Below, piece after piece: positions 34,336 to 42,532 of a stretch of DNA of 42,532 nucleotides (positions are counted from its first letter, which is position 1; the number at the start of each line of letters is the position of its first letter). The stretch comes from Thermoplasmatota archaeon (GTDB lineage: Archaea > Thermoplasmatota > Thermoplasmata > Thermoplasmatales > Thermoplasmataceae). The notes under the pieces were generated by a model. The model did no database searches, was not told the DNA's origin, and saw nothing but the letters and a program-made list of their open reading frames with translations. The stretch is taken from assembly GCA_023488885.1 (NCBI GenBank), contig JAMDDH010000053.1, positions 1-42,532 of the forward strand, read 5' to 3'. A program made the position numbers and the translations under genes.

Positions 34336-35967
34336 ATGTCAAAACAAACATTTATTGAGAATATGGATCAGGCTTTCATGAGAACAAGACCAAATGCCAT
34401 GTCATCTTACGGTGTAACCGCATCCTCAAGCCTGCAGGCTTCCCTTATAGGATCCAGGATAATAGAGGAAGGCGGGAATGTTGTTGACGCCGCCATTGCC
34501 ACCAGCGCTGCTCTTTGCGTTACACAGAATAACCTTTGCGGCCTGGGAGGAGACTTGTTCGCACTCATAAGGATCAACGGTAAGTCCATCATGGATTACA
34601 ATGGCAGTGGACGGGCCGCGAAATCAGCCACAATCCAATATTACGAAGAGCTTGGGCTTAAGAGCATTCCTCAGAGAGGAGAGCTTTCGGCAATCACTGT
34701 GCCAGGCATCGTCCACGCATGGGGAATTATCCATAAAAATCACGGGACAATGGAATTTTCGGATTTACTCAGACCTGCTCTGAAACTTGCAAAAGGGGGA
34801 TTTCCGATCACTCATAATTATTCAAAATCTGTTGAGGTCTCAGCGCCACACCTTGAAGAGTACGGATGGGGTAAAATTTTTAAGCCGAACGGCAGATTTC
34901 TTGAACCGGGGGCAATATTCAAACAGCCTGATCTTGCTACCACTCTGGGTGATCTGATTTCTGAAGGACCGGATGCCTTCTATTCCGGTCATCTGCTTGA
35001 TCGGATATTCAAGGGGCTCCGGAACCCGGGAACGCTATTCGAAGAAAATGATTTCAAACAGCATAAGACCACGGTAGAAACTCCACTAAAAACGAATTAT
35101 AGGGGATACGATATTTACGAGACTAATCCCAACAGTCAGGGTGCGACGGTGTTACTCTGGCTCAATCTGTTATCCGAACTGCAGGAGAACAGAAAGTCTT
35201 CAGATGAACGTGAAAAATTCCTGGAAATAATCCATGCAGGACTCATTGCATATGAAGAGAGATCAAAGTTCATCGCAGATCCTGCCTTTCAAAAGCTTCC
35301 TAAGAACTTTACAGATATTTCATACGCAAGGGAACTACTTGCCGGAAATTCAATGCGATACGATAACCGGAATGTTTCTGATCCCGGTGATACAACATAT
35401 TTTACCATAGCTGGTAAAGACGGAAACTCCGTTTCAATTATACAGAGCAATTACATGGGATTTGGATCTGGAATTGTTCCATCCGGGACTGGATTTGTTC
35501 TGCAGAACAGGGGCTGTTATTTCTCACTTGAGAAAGATCATCACAATTCTCTGCAGCCAGGTAAAAGGACGTTTCACACACTTTGTGCAGCTATGGCTGA
35601 AAAAGACGGTGATTTCCAATTCTCACTCGGTACGATGGGAGGCGATATTCAACCACAGATACATGTTCAACTGATCAGATCACTGATTGACGGAGACCTT
35701 GATCCTCAGCTGTCAGTGGATGCCCCGAGATGGGCATTCCCGGGTACAATATATGAGAAACCCGGAAAGCTGTTGGCAGAAGTCCCCCTTTATGACAAAC
35801 TAAAAAATTATGATCTGCACGGTTTGACCATAATGCCCCTGGAACACCATTCTTCACAGACAGGTCATGCACAGATCACATTCAAAACGAAGGATGGAGT
35901 TGTGATCGGCGGTTCGGATCCGAGAGGAGATGGAGTTGCCATACCAGTATTGAAAATCAGTACATGA
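34336..35967 (+). CDS. gamma-glutamyltransferase-like N-terminal nucleophile hydrolase
   Basis: About 543 residues from ATG 34336; GTG 34291 would add 15. A Ntn-hydrolase in the GGT family: GGNVVDAAIATSAALCVTQNNLCGLGGDLFALI, the large subunit, then autocleavage before Thr353-Thr354 in GDTTYFTIAG, followed by NYMGFGSGIVPSGTGFVLQNRG as the oxyanion region. The C-terminal part has MGGDIQPQIHVQ, as in GGTs. No signal peptide is seen, so it probably works in the cytoplasm, unlike secreted GGTs. It would cleave gamma-glutamyl bonds or related amides. A HTH_10 regulator and a peptide importer lie downstream, suggesting peptide breakdown after import. Confidence 0.85.
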   Translation: MSKQTFIENMDQAFMRTRPNAMSSYGVTASSSLQASLIGSRIIEEGGNVVDAAIATSAALCVTQNNLCGLGGDLFALIRINGKSIMDYNGSGRAAKSATIQYYEELGLKSIPQRGELSAITVPGIVHAWGIIHKNHGTMEFSDLLRPALKLAKGGFPITHNYSKSVEVSAPHLEEYGWGKIFKPNGRFLEPGAIFKQPDLATTLGDLISEGPDAFYSGHLLDRIFKGLRNPGTLFEENDFKQHKTTVETPLKTNYRGYDIYETNPNSQGATVLLWLNLLSELQENRKSSDEREKFLEIIHAGLIAYEERSKFIADPAFQKLPKNFTDISYARELLAGNSMRYDNRNVSDPGDTTYFTIAGKDGNSVSIIQSNYMGFGSGIVPSGTGFVLQNRGCYFSLEKDHHNSLQPGKRTFHTLCAAMAEKDGDFQFSLGTMGGDIQPQIHVQLIRSLIDGDLDPQLSVDAPRWAFPGTIYEKPGKLLAEVPLYDKLKNYDLHGLTIMPLEHHSSQTGHAQITFKTKDGVVIGGSDPRGDGVAIPVLKIST

Positions 35968-35985
35968 TAAACCTTAAATGACAAA

Positions 35986-36114
35986 ATATGCCACATTTTT
36001 TCATTTGGGCATATCTGATTCCTATAATTCAGGAATCTGTTTCAAGATCGAAAAACTTTCTAAAAGCAAGATTTTCCTTTCAAAGATAATGGTTCAGAAA
36101 TATCTTTCAAGGAA
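35986..36114 (+). other. three tandem hairpins downstream of GGT gene
   Basis: ATATGCC/GGCATAT (35986-36014), GATTCCT/AGGAATC (36017-36037) and a long hairpin TTCCTT..AAAGATA with TATCTTT..AAGGAA (36074-36114, one bulge and one mismatch) lie between the GGT stop and the regulator gene. They may serve as terminator and leader or 3' control elements. Confidence 0.45.
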
Positions 36115-36183
36115 GAATGGAGGTCACTAAGTCGCTTTCGATTGCAATAGGTTCTTATCTCTGGTCAAACTGTGTCCTAACCT

Positions 36184-36882
36184 ATGGTTAACCTTTTCTA
36201 CATTTCCATCGGTCAGGATGATTGCCCTCACACTTATCTTACCAGGAAAATAAAGGACCTTACTATTTTCATAATGAATACACAGGAACTGGAAGAAGGT
36301 TACCAGACAACATTCAGTTTATTCTTCGCAAAGGATGAGGAAAATCTTCGGGAAACAATGAAACTCCTCAAGGAATACCCGGGAATACGTAATATAAGTG
36401 TACTTGGTGTTAAGGATCAGGTAATGTCTCTGGCTTATACCTTCCCTCGAACGTCTGCTTTCAGCCATGTGAAAGAGATCGGATTCAGGCTTCATCCTAT
36501 AATTGTAAAACGTGGAGTTGAAAAATGGTTCTTCGTTACGACCAACGACAACGTGATCTCAAAAACGAAGGAGCGATTGAATGATGAGGTTACATCAGTA
36601 CACTCAGTTAAGAAAATTACGACAAAGGAATTTATTGACGGGTATTCAAAACTCTTCTCCGAAATGTGGCGCGTCAAACTTGATACAACCGTCAATAGCA
36701 CCGGTTTCGATGTAATAGCCGAGGCACTAAAATCTGGATATTTTGACTGGCCAAGGAAATCTTCGCTTTCCGAACTGAGCAAATCTGTCAATGTCCCTCG
36801 GACAACCCTGACTTACCGGTTAAGGAAGATGGAGAAAACCATATTTGAGGAAATGCAGCACGTGGAGAACTCCATCGAATAA
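36184..36882 (+). CDS. Bat-like HTH_10 transcriptional regulator
   Basis: 232 residues. The C-terminal HTH_10 domain (about residues 175-226) reads GFDVIAEALKSGYFDWPRKSSLSELSKSVNVPRTTLTYRLRKME, which is the bacterioopsin-activator pattern with YFDWPR before the recognition helix. The first about 170 residues are an alpha/beta domain with no recognised ligand motif. It sits between the GGT-like gene and the peptide ABC operon, on the same strand, and is the natural candidate to control the operon at 37058, whose promoter has a 14-bp palindrome. ATG 36184 is within an inverted TAACC/GGTTA pair (36178-36190) that could allow autoregulation. Confidence 0.8.
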   Translation: MVNLFYISIGQDDCPHTYLTRKIKDLTIFIMNTQELEEGYQTTFSLFFAKDEENLRETMKLLKEYPGIRNISVLGVKDQVMSLAYTFPRTSAFSHVKEIGFRLHPIIVKRGVEKWFFVTTNDNVISKTKERLNDEVTSVHSVKKITTKEFIDGYSKLFSEMWRVKLDTTVNSTGFDVIAEALKSGYFDWPRKSSLSELSKSVNVPRTTLTYRLRKMEKTIFEEMQHVENSIE

Positions 36883-37005
36883 TTTTCTGAGGTTTTTGTA
36901 GGATTACAACAACTAATTTCCGGCTAGTCTTCTTTATCCAGTCTTGTCAGAATGACTTTTACTTTCTTTACTATGTAGTTGTTTGGTTGTTAAGGTATTC
37001 TGAAT

Positions 37006-37019
37006 TTGACATATGTCAA
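37006..37019. promoter_or_regulatory. 14-bp palindrome upstream of peptide ABC operon
   Basis: TTGACATATGTCAA is a perfect palindrome ending 6 bp before the TATA box (GATAAATAAG, 37026-37035) and so abutting the BRE. A strong operator candidate for the HTH_10 protein encoded just upstream. Confidence 0.55.
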
Positions 37020-37025
37020 GAAATC

Positions 37026-37035
37026 GATAAATAAG
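37026..37035 (+). promoter_or_regulatory. TATA box for peptide ABC operon
   Basis: GATAAATAAG is centred about 28 nt before ATG 37058. Confidence 0.55.
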
Positions 37036-37057
37036 CATGTTATGTTAGCGCATATCA

Positions 37058-38653
37058 ATGGAAGCTAAATTTAAGTATATTATCGCTGCAATTGTTGTCC
37101 TGGTGGTAATAATTGCAGGACTGGGGATAGGTCTGCATCTTTTTAATCCACAAAAGTCAACTGGGAATACGTTGACAATAGCCAGTCTGGCGTCACCTTC
37201 GTCACTGGACCCGGCGGTGGCATTTGACACCAATTCAGTGTTTTTCGATAACCAGATATATCAAACCCTGGTTGGTTATGGAACCAAGACGGTTAACGGC
37301 ACTACAGTTGGAACGCTCACTCCTGTACCAGAACTTGCAACCAACTGGACTGTTTATTCAAACGGATCTGTGCTCTTCAACCTGAGGCAAAACGTGACCT
37401 TTGCCAACGGAGATCCGTTCAATTCAACTGCTGTGCAGTTTACACTTGATCGGCTTATAGAGATGAAACAGGGAGCAGATTTCCATGTATTCTCATTCCT
37501 CAATGCAAGTGGCATACATGTTCTCGGAAAGTACAAGATCATGCTCGTACCCTCTGCGCCGTACCCATGGTTCCTGAATCTTTTCCAGCTCTGGGTTACA
37601 GGCATCGTTGATCCAAACTACGTGAATGCACACGGTGGAGTTCAGGCAAAGCAGGTTAACACATACATGGCAACTCACGCCATGGGAACTGGCCCATACC
37701 AGCTGAATTATTACGGAACTTCACAGATAGTTCTAACAGCAAATCCAAATTACTCCGGTCCGGCTCCGAACGTCAAGCAGATAGTTTATGAGATAGTACC
37801 GAGCCCGGCAACGCAACAGACATTGCTGGAAAAAGGGTCAGTCAACATTGCACTGAACATCCCGCTGTCACAGATGAGCAGCCTTAAGAACTACACCAAC
37901 TTGAAGATAAAGTCTGGGCCAACGTCTTCGGAATTCTACATCGGGATGTGTGAAAACGTGACACCATTTGATAACCTTTCTGTAAGGAAAGCAATCGAAT
38001 ATGCGGTAAATACAACTGCACTTACAAACTATTCCACATATGGTTTCGGACTCCCCATAAAAAGTGTTATGGCTCCTTCAATCGAGGCATACACTCCTGC
38101 ATTCCAGAACTACACCCTCAACCTTTCGAAAGCCAGGTTCTACCTCAATCAGTCGGCATACCCGAAGGGTTTCTCCACCAACTTCAGTTACATTGCCGGA
38201 GATCCAGTCGGGACAGCCATAGGAACTATTCTGCAGCAGGAACTTGCCAAGATTAACATAACAATATCCTTGCATTCATACAGTTCATCAACCTTTGCAA
38301 CAGAGGTTGGAACAGGACACTGGGGGCTGTTCTACGAGGGATGGGTAAATCTGCTGGCTACACCGGATGACGGAATTCGACCGCTCTTCAATGCTGCGAA
38401 TATCGGAATATACGGTAATTTCAACTATTTCAACAATACTACGGTGAGTCATGATCTTGTAAAGGCAGGAACTCTTTACAACCAGTCGCAGAGAGATGCA
38501 CTCTACATAGAGGCACAGAAAATTATCGCAGACCAGGCTGGGGAAGTACCGCTGTTCAACATGCAGAACGTCATTCCGATGACCACGAATGTCCATGATC
38601 TCTATATTTACCCGACATTCGATATTTTCGTGAGTCAGATCCGGATGTCGTGA
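37058..38653 (+). CDS. peptide ABC transporter substrate-binding protein (SBP_bac_5)
   Basis: 531 residues. The N-terminal membrane anchor (about residues 6-26, KYIIAAIVVLVVIIAGLGIGL) has no Cys lipobox. The SBP_bac_5 family pattern is clear: LTIASLASPSSLDPAVAFDTNS, PVPELATNWTVYSNGSVLFNLRQNVTFANGDPFNSTAVQFTLDR, MGTGPYQLNYYG and SVRKAIEYAVNTTALT. It captures oligopeptides or similar solutes outside the cell and passes them to the DppBC-type pore. Several N-x-S/T sequons suggest N-glycosylation. It heads the operon, with a leaderless start, a TATA box and an operator-like palindrome; permease genes follow at 4-nt and smaller gaps. Substrate unknown. Confidence 0.92.
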   Translation: MEAKFKYIIAAIVVLVVIIAGLGIGLHLFNPQKSTGNTLTIASLASPSSLDPAVAFDTNSVFFDNQIYQTLVGYGTKTVNGTTVGTLTPVPELATNWTVYSNGSVLFNLRQNVTFANGDPFNSTAVQFTLDRLIEMKQGADFHVFSFLNASGIHVLGKYKIMLVPSAPYPWFLNLFQLWVTGIVDPNYVNAHGGVQAKQVNTYMATHAMGTGPYQLNYYGTSQIVLTANPNYSGPAPNVKQIVYEIVPSPATQQTLLEKGSVNIALNIPLSQMSSLKNYTNLKIKSGPTSSEFYIGMCENVTPFDNLSVRKAIEYAVNTTALTNYSTYGFGLPIKSVMAPSIEAYTPAFQNYTLNLSKARFYLNQSAYPKGFSTNFSYIAGDPVGTAIGTILQQELAKINITISLHSYSSSTFATEVGTGHWGLFYEGWVNLLATPDDGIRPLFNAANIGIYGNFNYFNNTTVSHDLVKAGTLYNQSQRDALYIEAQKIIADQAGEVPLFNMQNVIPMTTNVHDLYIYPTFDIFVSQIRMS

Positions 38654-38657
38654 TGCG

Positions 38658-39674
38658 ATGAACGGTTTCCTCAAATATTTTTTATTCAGGATTATTTCTT
38701 TAATCCCCACAATTTTTGGCGTAATTACCATCACGTTTATCCTTTCACACATTGTACCTGGCAACCCCGCACTTATACTGATAGGGCCTGAGGTTAACGC
38801 CCAGGAGCTGAAAGTTCTTGAAGCTGAACTTGGACTGAATAAACCGCTTTACATCCAGTTTCTGATCTATATCAACATGCTTCTTCATTTCAACCTTGGA
38901 TACTCGTACATACTGGGACGATCGGTAAATTATGAAATTGCTGCAAGATTCCCCGCAAGTTTTGAACTGGCGATCGCCTCACTTACAATTTCCCTTCCTC
39001 TTGCCGTTGCAACTGGAATTTACGCAGCAATCCGTGCCAATAGGGCCGGTGATCACGTCAGCAGAATAATGTCGCTTCTTGGAATATCGATGCCCGTGTT
39101 CTGGATTGAAATAGTCATGATCCTCATATTCTATACCTATCTGGGAGTTGCCCCTGCACCATACGGCCAGATAAGCCAGGGGCTGATTCACCCCACCAGA
39201 ATAACAGGAATGATGATTCTCGATAGCCTTCTAAGTCTCAATTTCCCTGATTTTGCCGATACACTCTGGCATATAATTCTTCCCGCAGTGGGTTTATCTC
39301 TCGCGGGAATAGCTACCCTCTCACGTGTGATAAGGTCAAGCATGCTTGATGTCCTCAACAAGGATTACATGAGAACTGTTTTTGCGATCGGTCTTCCCAG
39401 AAAAGTTATAATGAATAAATATGCGTTGAGAAATGCTCTGCTCCCCGCAATTACTGTTGCTGCGATTCAGGCAGGTGCCCTGATGAGTGGAGTTGTTCTG
39501 ACTGAATCCGTGTTCTCGTGGCAGGGCCTAGGACTGTATGCAGTGCAGGCGATATATCAGCTGGATTATCCCAGTGTAATGGCTGTAGTCCTGATATCCG
39601 GCCTTCTCTTTACCATCTTCAACTTCATTGCTGATCTTCTTTACGCATACGTCGACCCGAGAGTGAGACTTTAG
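38658..39674 (+). CDS. peptide ABC transporter permease DppB/OppB-type
   Basis: 338 residues, six membrane helices. The N-terminus LFRIISLIPTIFGVITITFILSHIVPGNPA is typical of DppB/OppB, and the EAA loop has the form SSMLDVLNKDYMRTVFAIGLPRKVIMNKYALRNALLPAITV, which contacts the ATPase. It forms the pore with the second permease encoded at once downstream. It starts 4 nt after the substrate-binding gene. Normal length for the family. Confidence 0.93.
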   Translation: MNGFLKYFLFRIISLIPTIFGVITITFILSHIVPGNPALILIGPEVNAQELKVLEAELGLNKPLYIQFLIYINMLLHFNLGYSYILGRSVNYEIAARFPASFELAIASLTISLPLAVATGIYAAIRANRAGDHVSRIMSLLGISMPVFWIEIVMILIFYTYLGVAPAPYGQISQGLIHPTRITGMMILDSLLSLNFPDFADTLWHIILPAVGLSLAGIATLSRVIRSSMLDVLNKDYMRTVFAIGLPRKVIMNKYALRNALLPAITVAAIQAGALMSGVVLTESVFSWQGLGLYAVQAIYQLDYPSVMAVVLISGLLFTIFNFIADLLYAYVDPRVRL

Positions 39675-39686
39675 GTGAGATTTACT

Positions 39687-40580
39687 GTGTCTGAAACAAC
39701 TATAGATATGATAAGAAAATGGAAAAAAATCGATACTAACAATCCTCTTTTCAACACGATTAAAATGTTTCTGGCTAATCCAACCGGGCTGGTATCCCTG
39801 GCAATAATACTTGTGTACGTATTCCTCGCCATTGCCGGACCTTTTATGGCCCCGTACAATCCTCTTGCACTGGATCTGTCCGGAAGATTGCTGCCGCCAT
39901 CATACACCCACATCATGGGGACCGATGAATATGGTCGGGACATATGGTCAAGGATCCTGTACGCCATTCGCCTTGATATGGCGATAGCTTTTCTGGCAGT
40001 CTCCATCGGTTATACTGCCGGTGTTCTTCTTGGAATGATCTCCGGATATTTTGGCAAATTAACGGATCATGCAATCATGAGAGTAATGGACATATTGCTT
40101 TCATTTCCCTCGATATTGTTCGCAATTGCAATTGCCATATCCATCGGTCAGGGATTCTGGACAGTTATTATTGCCGTTTCAATAGTTTCTATACCGGGCT
40201 TTGCAAGGGTAACAAGGAGTACAGTGTTGTCGACCAAAAACGAATTGTACATACTTGCGGCAGTCTCCCAGGGTGCATCACGATCCCATATCATGTTTAA
40301 ACACATACTGCCTGTAGCCATAACTCCAACCATAGTACTGTATGCACTCAATCTCGGTGCAGCCATAATAATTTCCGCAGGGTTGAGTTTTCTTGGCGTT
40401 GGCATTCCGCCACCAACTCCGGAACTGGGATCGATGATAACGTCCGGTTTACAATACGTTGTCTCCGGACAGTGGTGGATATCCATTTTCCCTGGTCTGT
40501 TCATAGTATTCATAGTCATAGCCTTCAACATGATGGGCGACACAATCAGGGAAGTTACGGACGTAACATTGAGGAGGTAA
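39687..40580 (+). CDS. peptide ABC transporter permease DppC/OppC-type
   Basis: About 297 residues. A GTG at 39687 is favoured because AGGTGA (39673-39678) lies 8 nt before it as a ribosome site overlapping the dppB stop; GTG 39675 would add four residues. The DppC pattern is present: NPTGLVSLAIILVYVFLAIAGPFMAPYNP, HIMGTDEYGRDIWSRILYAIRLDMAI, and the EAA loop ELYILAAVSQGASRSHIMFKHILPVAITP. It has six membrane helices and pairs with the DppB-type protein. Its last codons (GAGGAGGT, 40571-40578) act as the ribosome site for the ATPase gene. Confidence 0.93.
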   Translation: MSETTIDMIRKWKKIDTNNPLFNTIKMFLANPTGLVSLAIILVYVFLAIAGPFMAPYNPLALDLSGRLLPPSYTHIMGTDEYGRDIWSRILYAIRLDMAIAFLAVSIGYTAGVLLGMISGYFGKLTDHAIMRVMDILLSFPSILFAIAIAISIGQGFWTVIIAVSIVSIPGFARVTRSTVLSTKNELYILAAVSQGASRSHIMFKHILPVAITPTIVLYALNLGAAIIISAGLSFLGVGIPPPTPELGSMITSGLQYVVSGQWWISIFPGLFIVFIVIAFNMMGDTIREVTDVTLRR

Positions 40581-40583
40581 AAA

Positions 40584-42532
40584 ATGGAACTTGACCCCAG
40601 TCGTGAAGATTATGTGCTGTATGTTGACAATCTATCAGTTGAGTATTCCGTCGGAAAGAAAAGAGTCTTCGCACTTTCCAACGTCAGCTTCGGCATACGG
40701 GAAAATGAAGCCATAGGAATTGTGGGAGAAAGCGGTTGTGGAAAATCCACCCTTGCTCTCGCAATTGCGCATATCCTTCCGGTAAATGCTGCTATTACCT
40801 CTGGCAAAGTTGTTTACCGCGGCCAGACAATTGTTGATCAGGATATGGGTGGTTCTTTCTCATTAAGGTATAAATCCAGGGATAGGAAGATAGAAGAGAG
40901 CCTGAAAATAGTCAGATGGAAAGGAATATCAATTGTGTTTCAGGGTGCCCTTGATTCCATGAATCCCCTTTTTACTGTTGGAGATCAGCTTTCTGATATC
41001 TTTGTCTATAAAGAGAAAGAAACAAGGGAAAATGCGCTTCGAAGATCGGAAGAGCTTCTAAAGGCCATGGGCCTTGACCCCTGGGTCCTCAACGCCTTTC
41101 CACACCAGCTCAGTGGAGGCATGAAACAGAGGGTTGTGATTGCGATGGCCATATCCCTCAAGCCGTCCCTGATCATTGCAGACGAACCAACAACTTCCCT
41201 TGACGTAATAACACAGTACAGGATTATTGAAGAACTAAAAAGGCTCAGAGACACATACAAACTGTCTATAATAAGTATATCTCACGACGTATCGCTTATC
41301 TCCAACATCTCCGACCGGATAATAGTGATGTATGCAGGTCGGGTCATTGAGAAGATACCGCAAAATAGTTTTGAAGATGCGCAGCACCCTTACACTTACC
41401 TGCTTATTGAATCGATTCCAAAAATTGCAGAGGACGTTTCAGATGTATTACCTATCAGGGGTGCTCCACCTGGCCTTACCGAGAGAACTACAGGTTGCCC
41501 ATTTTATGAAAGGTGTGATTATCACACCGATCTCTGTCTGGAGGATGATGCAATTCAGCTTCGTACCAGCTCCGGTACACATGAAGTCGCGTGCATCGTT
41601 TTACCTTTGAAAAACAAAACTAAAAACCGCATGCACCAGAAAAGATCTGATCCGTTTATTTTGGGAACTGTGAGGGCGAGGCCCGTTATTGTTGCAAAAA
41701 ACCTGACCAAGATTTTCAGAAAGAAAACGGGTATCCGGGAATTGGCGATTGGAGACAAATCCGATATAATTGCAGTTCAGGATGTCAGCCTGACAGTCAA
41801 CGAAGGAGAATCAGTGGCGCTTGTTGGTGAGACCGGCAGTGGAAAGACAACATTGAGCAGGATTTTGGGTTTGCTGGAGACACCAACATCAGGAACTCTC
41901 GAAATTTCAGGCAGAATAGTAGATTTCAGCAACAGCAAAACCACAAAGGAATTTAGAAAATTAGTACAAACTATTTTTCAAGACCCGTTCCAGAGCATCA
42001 ATCCACGTTTTCCTGTAAGATACATCGTATCAGAACCACTGACCGTTAATCACATGGCAGATGATGAAAAGGATCAGGAGTCGAGAGTCAGAATCGCACT
42101 TCAGAATGCAGAACTCACTCCTGTTTCAGACTATATAGACAAATATCCGCATCAGCTGAGTGGAGGACAGAGACAGAGAGTATCCATCGCAAGGGGGCTG
42201 ATCCTCAACCCTAAGATCCTCATAGCAGACGAACCCATCTCTATGCTTGACGTCTCTCTGAGAGCCGGAATTCTAAACCTATTGCGCAAATTGAGAGAGC
42301 AGAACGGCGTCACCCTTTTTTACATTACCCATGATATTGCATCTGCAAAATATATAAGTGACAGAGTCTACGTCCTATACAAAGGACAGATTGTGGAATC
42401 CGGTTCAACTGAAGAAATAATTCGATATGGGTCACACCCATATACCATAGCGCTCATTATTTCAAGCATGGGAATAGGGGGAAGTGTTTTGGAAAGACTC
42501 GGCAACCGAATTTTTGAACAGGTGGAGGAACA
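40584..42532 (+). CDS. fused DppD-DppF-type peptide ABC transporter ATPase (partial)
   Basis: One open frame of at least 649 codons, cut by the right edge. The first ATPase domain spans about residues 10-330: Walker A GESGCGKST at 48-56, signature LSGGMKQR near 176, Walker B LIIADEPTTSLD. It ends with the DppD-type oligopeptide region, which has the GCPFYERCDYHTDLC cysteines that can bind a [4Fe-4S] cluster. After a basic linker (about 340-360) the second ATPase follows: Walker A GETGSGKTT at 415-423, Walker B ILIADEPISMLD and LSGGQRQR. Most Dpp/Opp systems use two separate genes, so this is a fusion, as in GsiA or YejF. ATG 40584 follows GAGGAGGT by 5 nt. It powers peptide import with the two permeases. 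Confidence 0.93.
   Translation, partial: MELDPSREDYVLYVDNLSVEYSVGKKRVFALSNVSFGIRENEAIGIVGESGCGKSTLALAIAHILPVNAAITSGKVVYRGQTIVDQDMGGSFSLRYKSRDRKIEESLKIVRWKGISIVFQGALDSMNPLFTVGDQLSDIFVYKEKETRENALRRSEELLKAMGLDPWVLNAFPHQLSGGMKQRVVIAMAISLKPSLIIADEPTTSLDVITQYRIIEELKRLRDTYKLSIISISHDVSLISNISDRIIVMYAGRVIEKIPQNSFEDAQHPYTYLLIESIPKIAEDVSDVLPIRGAPPGLTERTTGCPFYERCDYHTDLCLEDDAIQLRTSSGTHEVACIVLPLKNKTKNRMHQKRSDPFILGTVRARPVIVAKNLTKIFRKKTGIRELAIGDKSDIIAVQDVSLTVNEGESVALVGETGSGKTTLSRILGLLETPTSGTLEISGRIVDFSNSKTTKEFRKLVQTIFQDPFQSINPRFPVRYIVSEPLTVNHMADDEKDQESRVRIALQNAELTPVSDYIDKYPHQLSGGQRQRVSIARGLILNPKILIADEPISMLDVSLRAGILNLLRKLREQNGVTLFYITHDIASAKYISDRVYVLYKGQIVESGSTEEIIRYGSHPYTIALIISSMGIGGSVLERLGNRIFEQVEE

Noticed and set aside
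1-42532. tRNA, rRNA, CRISPR arrays, insertion sequences, prophage
   Set aside because: No tRNA-like T-loop/acceptor pairing in gaps, no spaced direct repeats, no transposase or integrase motifs and no phage structural genes were seen.

Overview
This 42.5 kb window reads as the chromosome of an acidophilic Thermoplasmata (Thermoplasmatales-type) archaeon. Four things point there: (i) many genes have a TATA-like box about 23-30 nt before the start codon and so almost no leader; (ii) ATG, GTG and TTG starts are all used, with GGAGG/GGTGA ribosome sites mainly inside operons; (iii) it carries archaeal families (a Bat-type HTH_10 regulator, an archaeal-type prephenate dehydrogenase relative, thiamine-binding MTH1187 family); (iv) it encodes Asn/Ser/Thr-rich surface proteins with many N-glycosylation sequons. 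The exact genus cannot be given from sequence reading alone. I saw no rRNA, tRNA, CRISPR array, insertion sequence or phage gene.

Layout. 1-6.8 kb: a secreted protein, a CBS-domain protein, then a sugar block (NAD-dependent sugar epimerase, heptose 7-phosphate kinase HddA, a MazG-like pyrophosphatase, an MDP-1-like HAD phosphatase) and two class I methyltransferases. 6.8-12.2 kb: phosphoheptose isomerase GmhA; a winged-helix regulator divergent from thioredoxin and thioredoxin reductase; a large membrane protein; a radical SAM/SPASM enzyme. 12.3-16 kb: a TyrA-like protein, an APC amino-acid transporter and an MscS channel. 16-20 kb: a GT2-like protein and an 851-residue glycoprotein-like surface protein. 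20-25 kb: thiamine-binding protein, GmhB phosphatase, a drug exporter with its MarR regulator, and a Wzx-like flippase. 25-33 kb: PH/zinc-ribbon protein, GntR regulator, unknowns, a GT-C mannosyltransferase-like protein and a tightly overlapping four-gene glycosyltransferase operon. 33-42.5 kb: a flavin-barrel/methyltransferase fusion, a gamma-glutamyltransferase-like hydrolase, an HTH_10 regulator and an Opp/Dpp peptide ABC transporter whose two ATPases are fused; the last gene runs off the right edge.

How it fits together. Two themes dominate. The first is a surface-glycan programme: three steps of the GDP-D,D-heptose route (gmhA, hddA, gmhB) are present but scattered, along with a sugar epimerase, several GT2 and GT-C glycosyltransferases, a nucleotidyltransferase-like protein, a flippase and sequon-rich surface proteins as plausible acceptors. 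The second is peptide and amino-acid use: an APC permease, a peptide ABC importer and a cytoplasmic gamma-glutamyltransferase-like enzyme, with a regulator placed between the last two and a perfect 14-bp palindrome beside the TATA box of the importer operon. Several intergenic regions hold clean inverted repeats (trx divergent promoter, gmhB ribosome site, the 36 kb gap, the 1.65 kb gap), and these are the best candidates for undescribed regulation.
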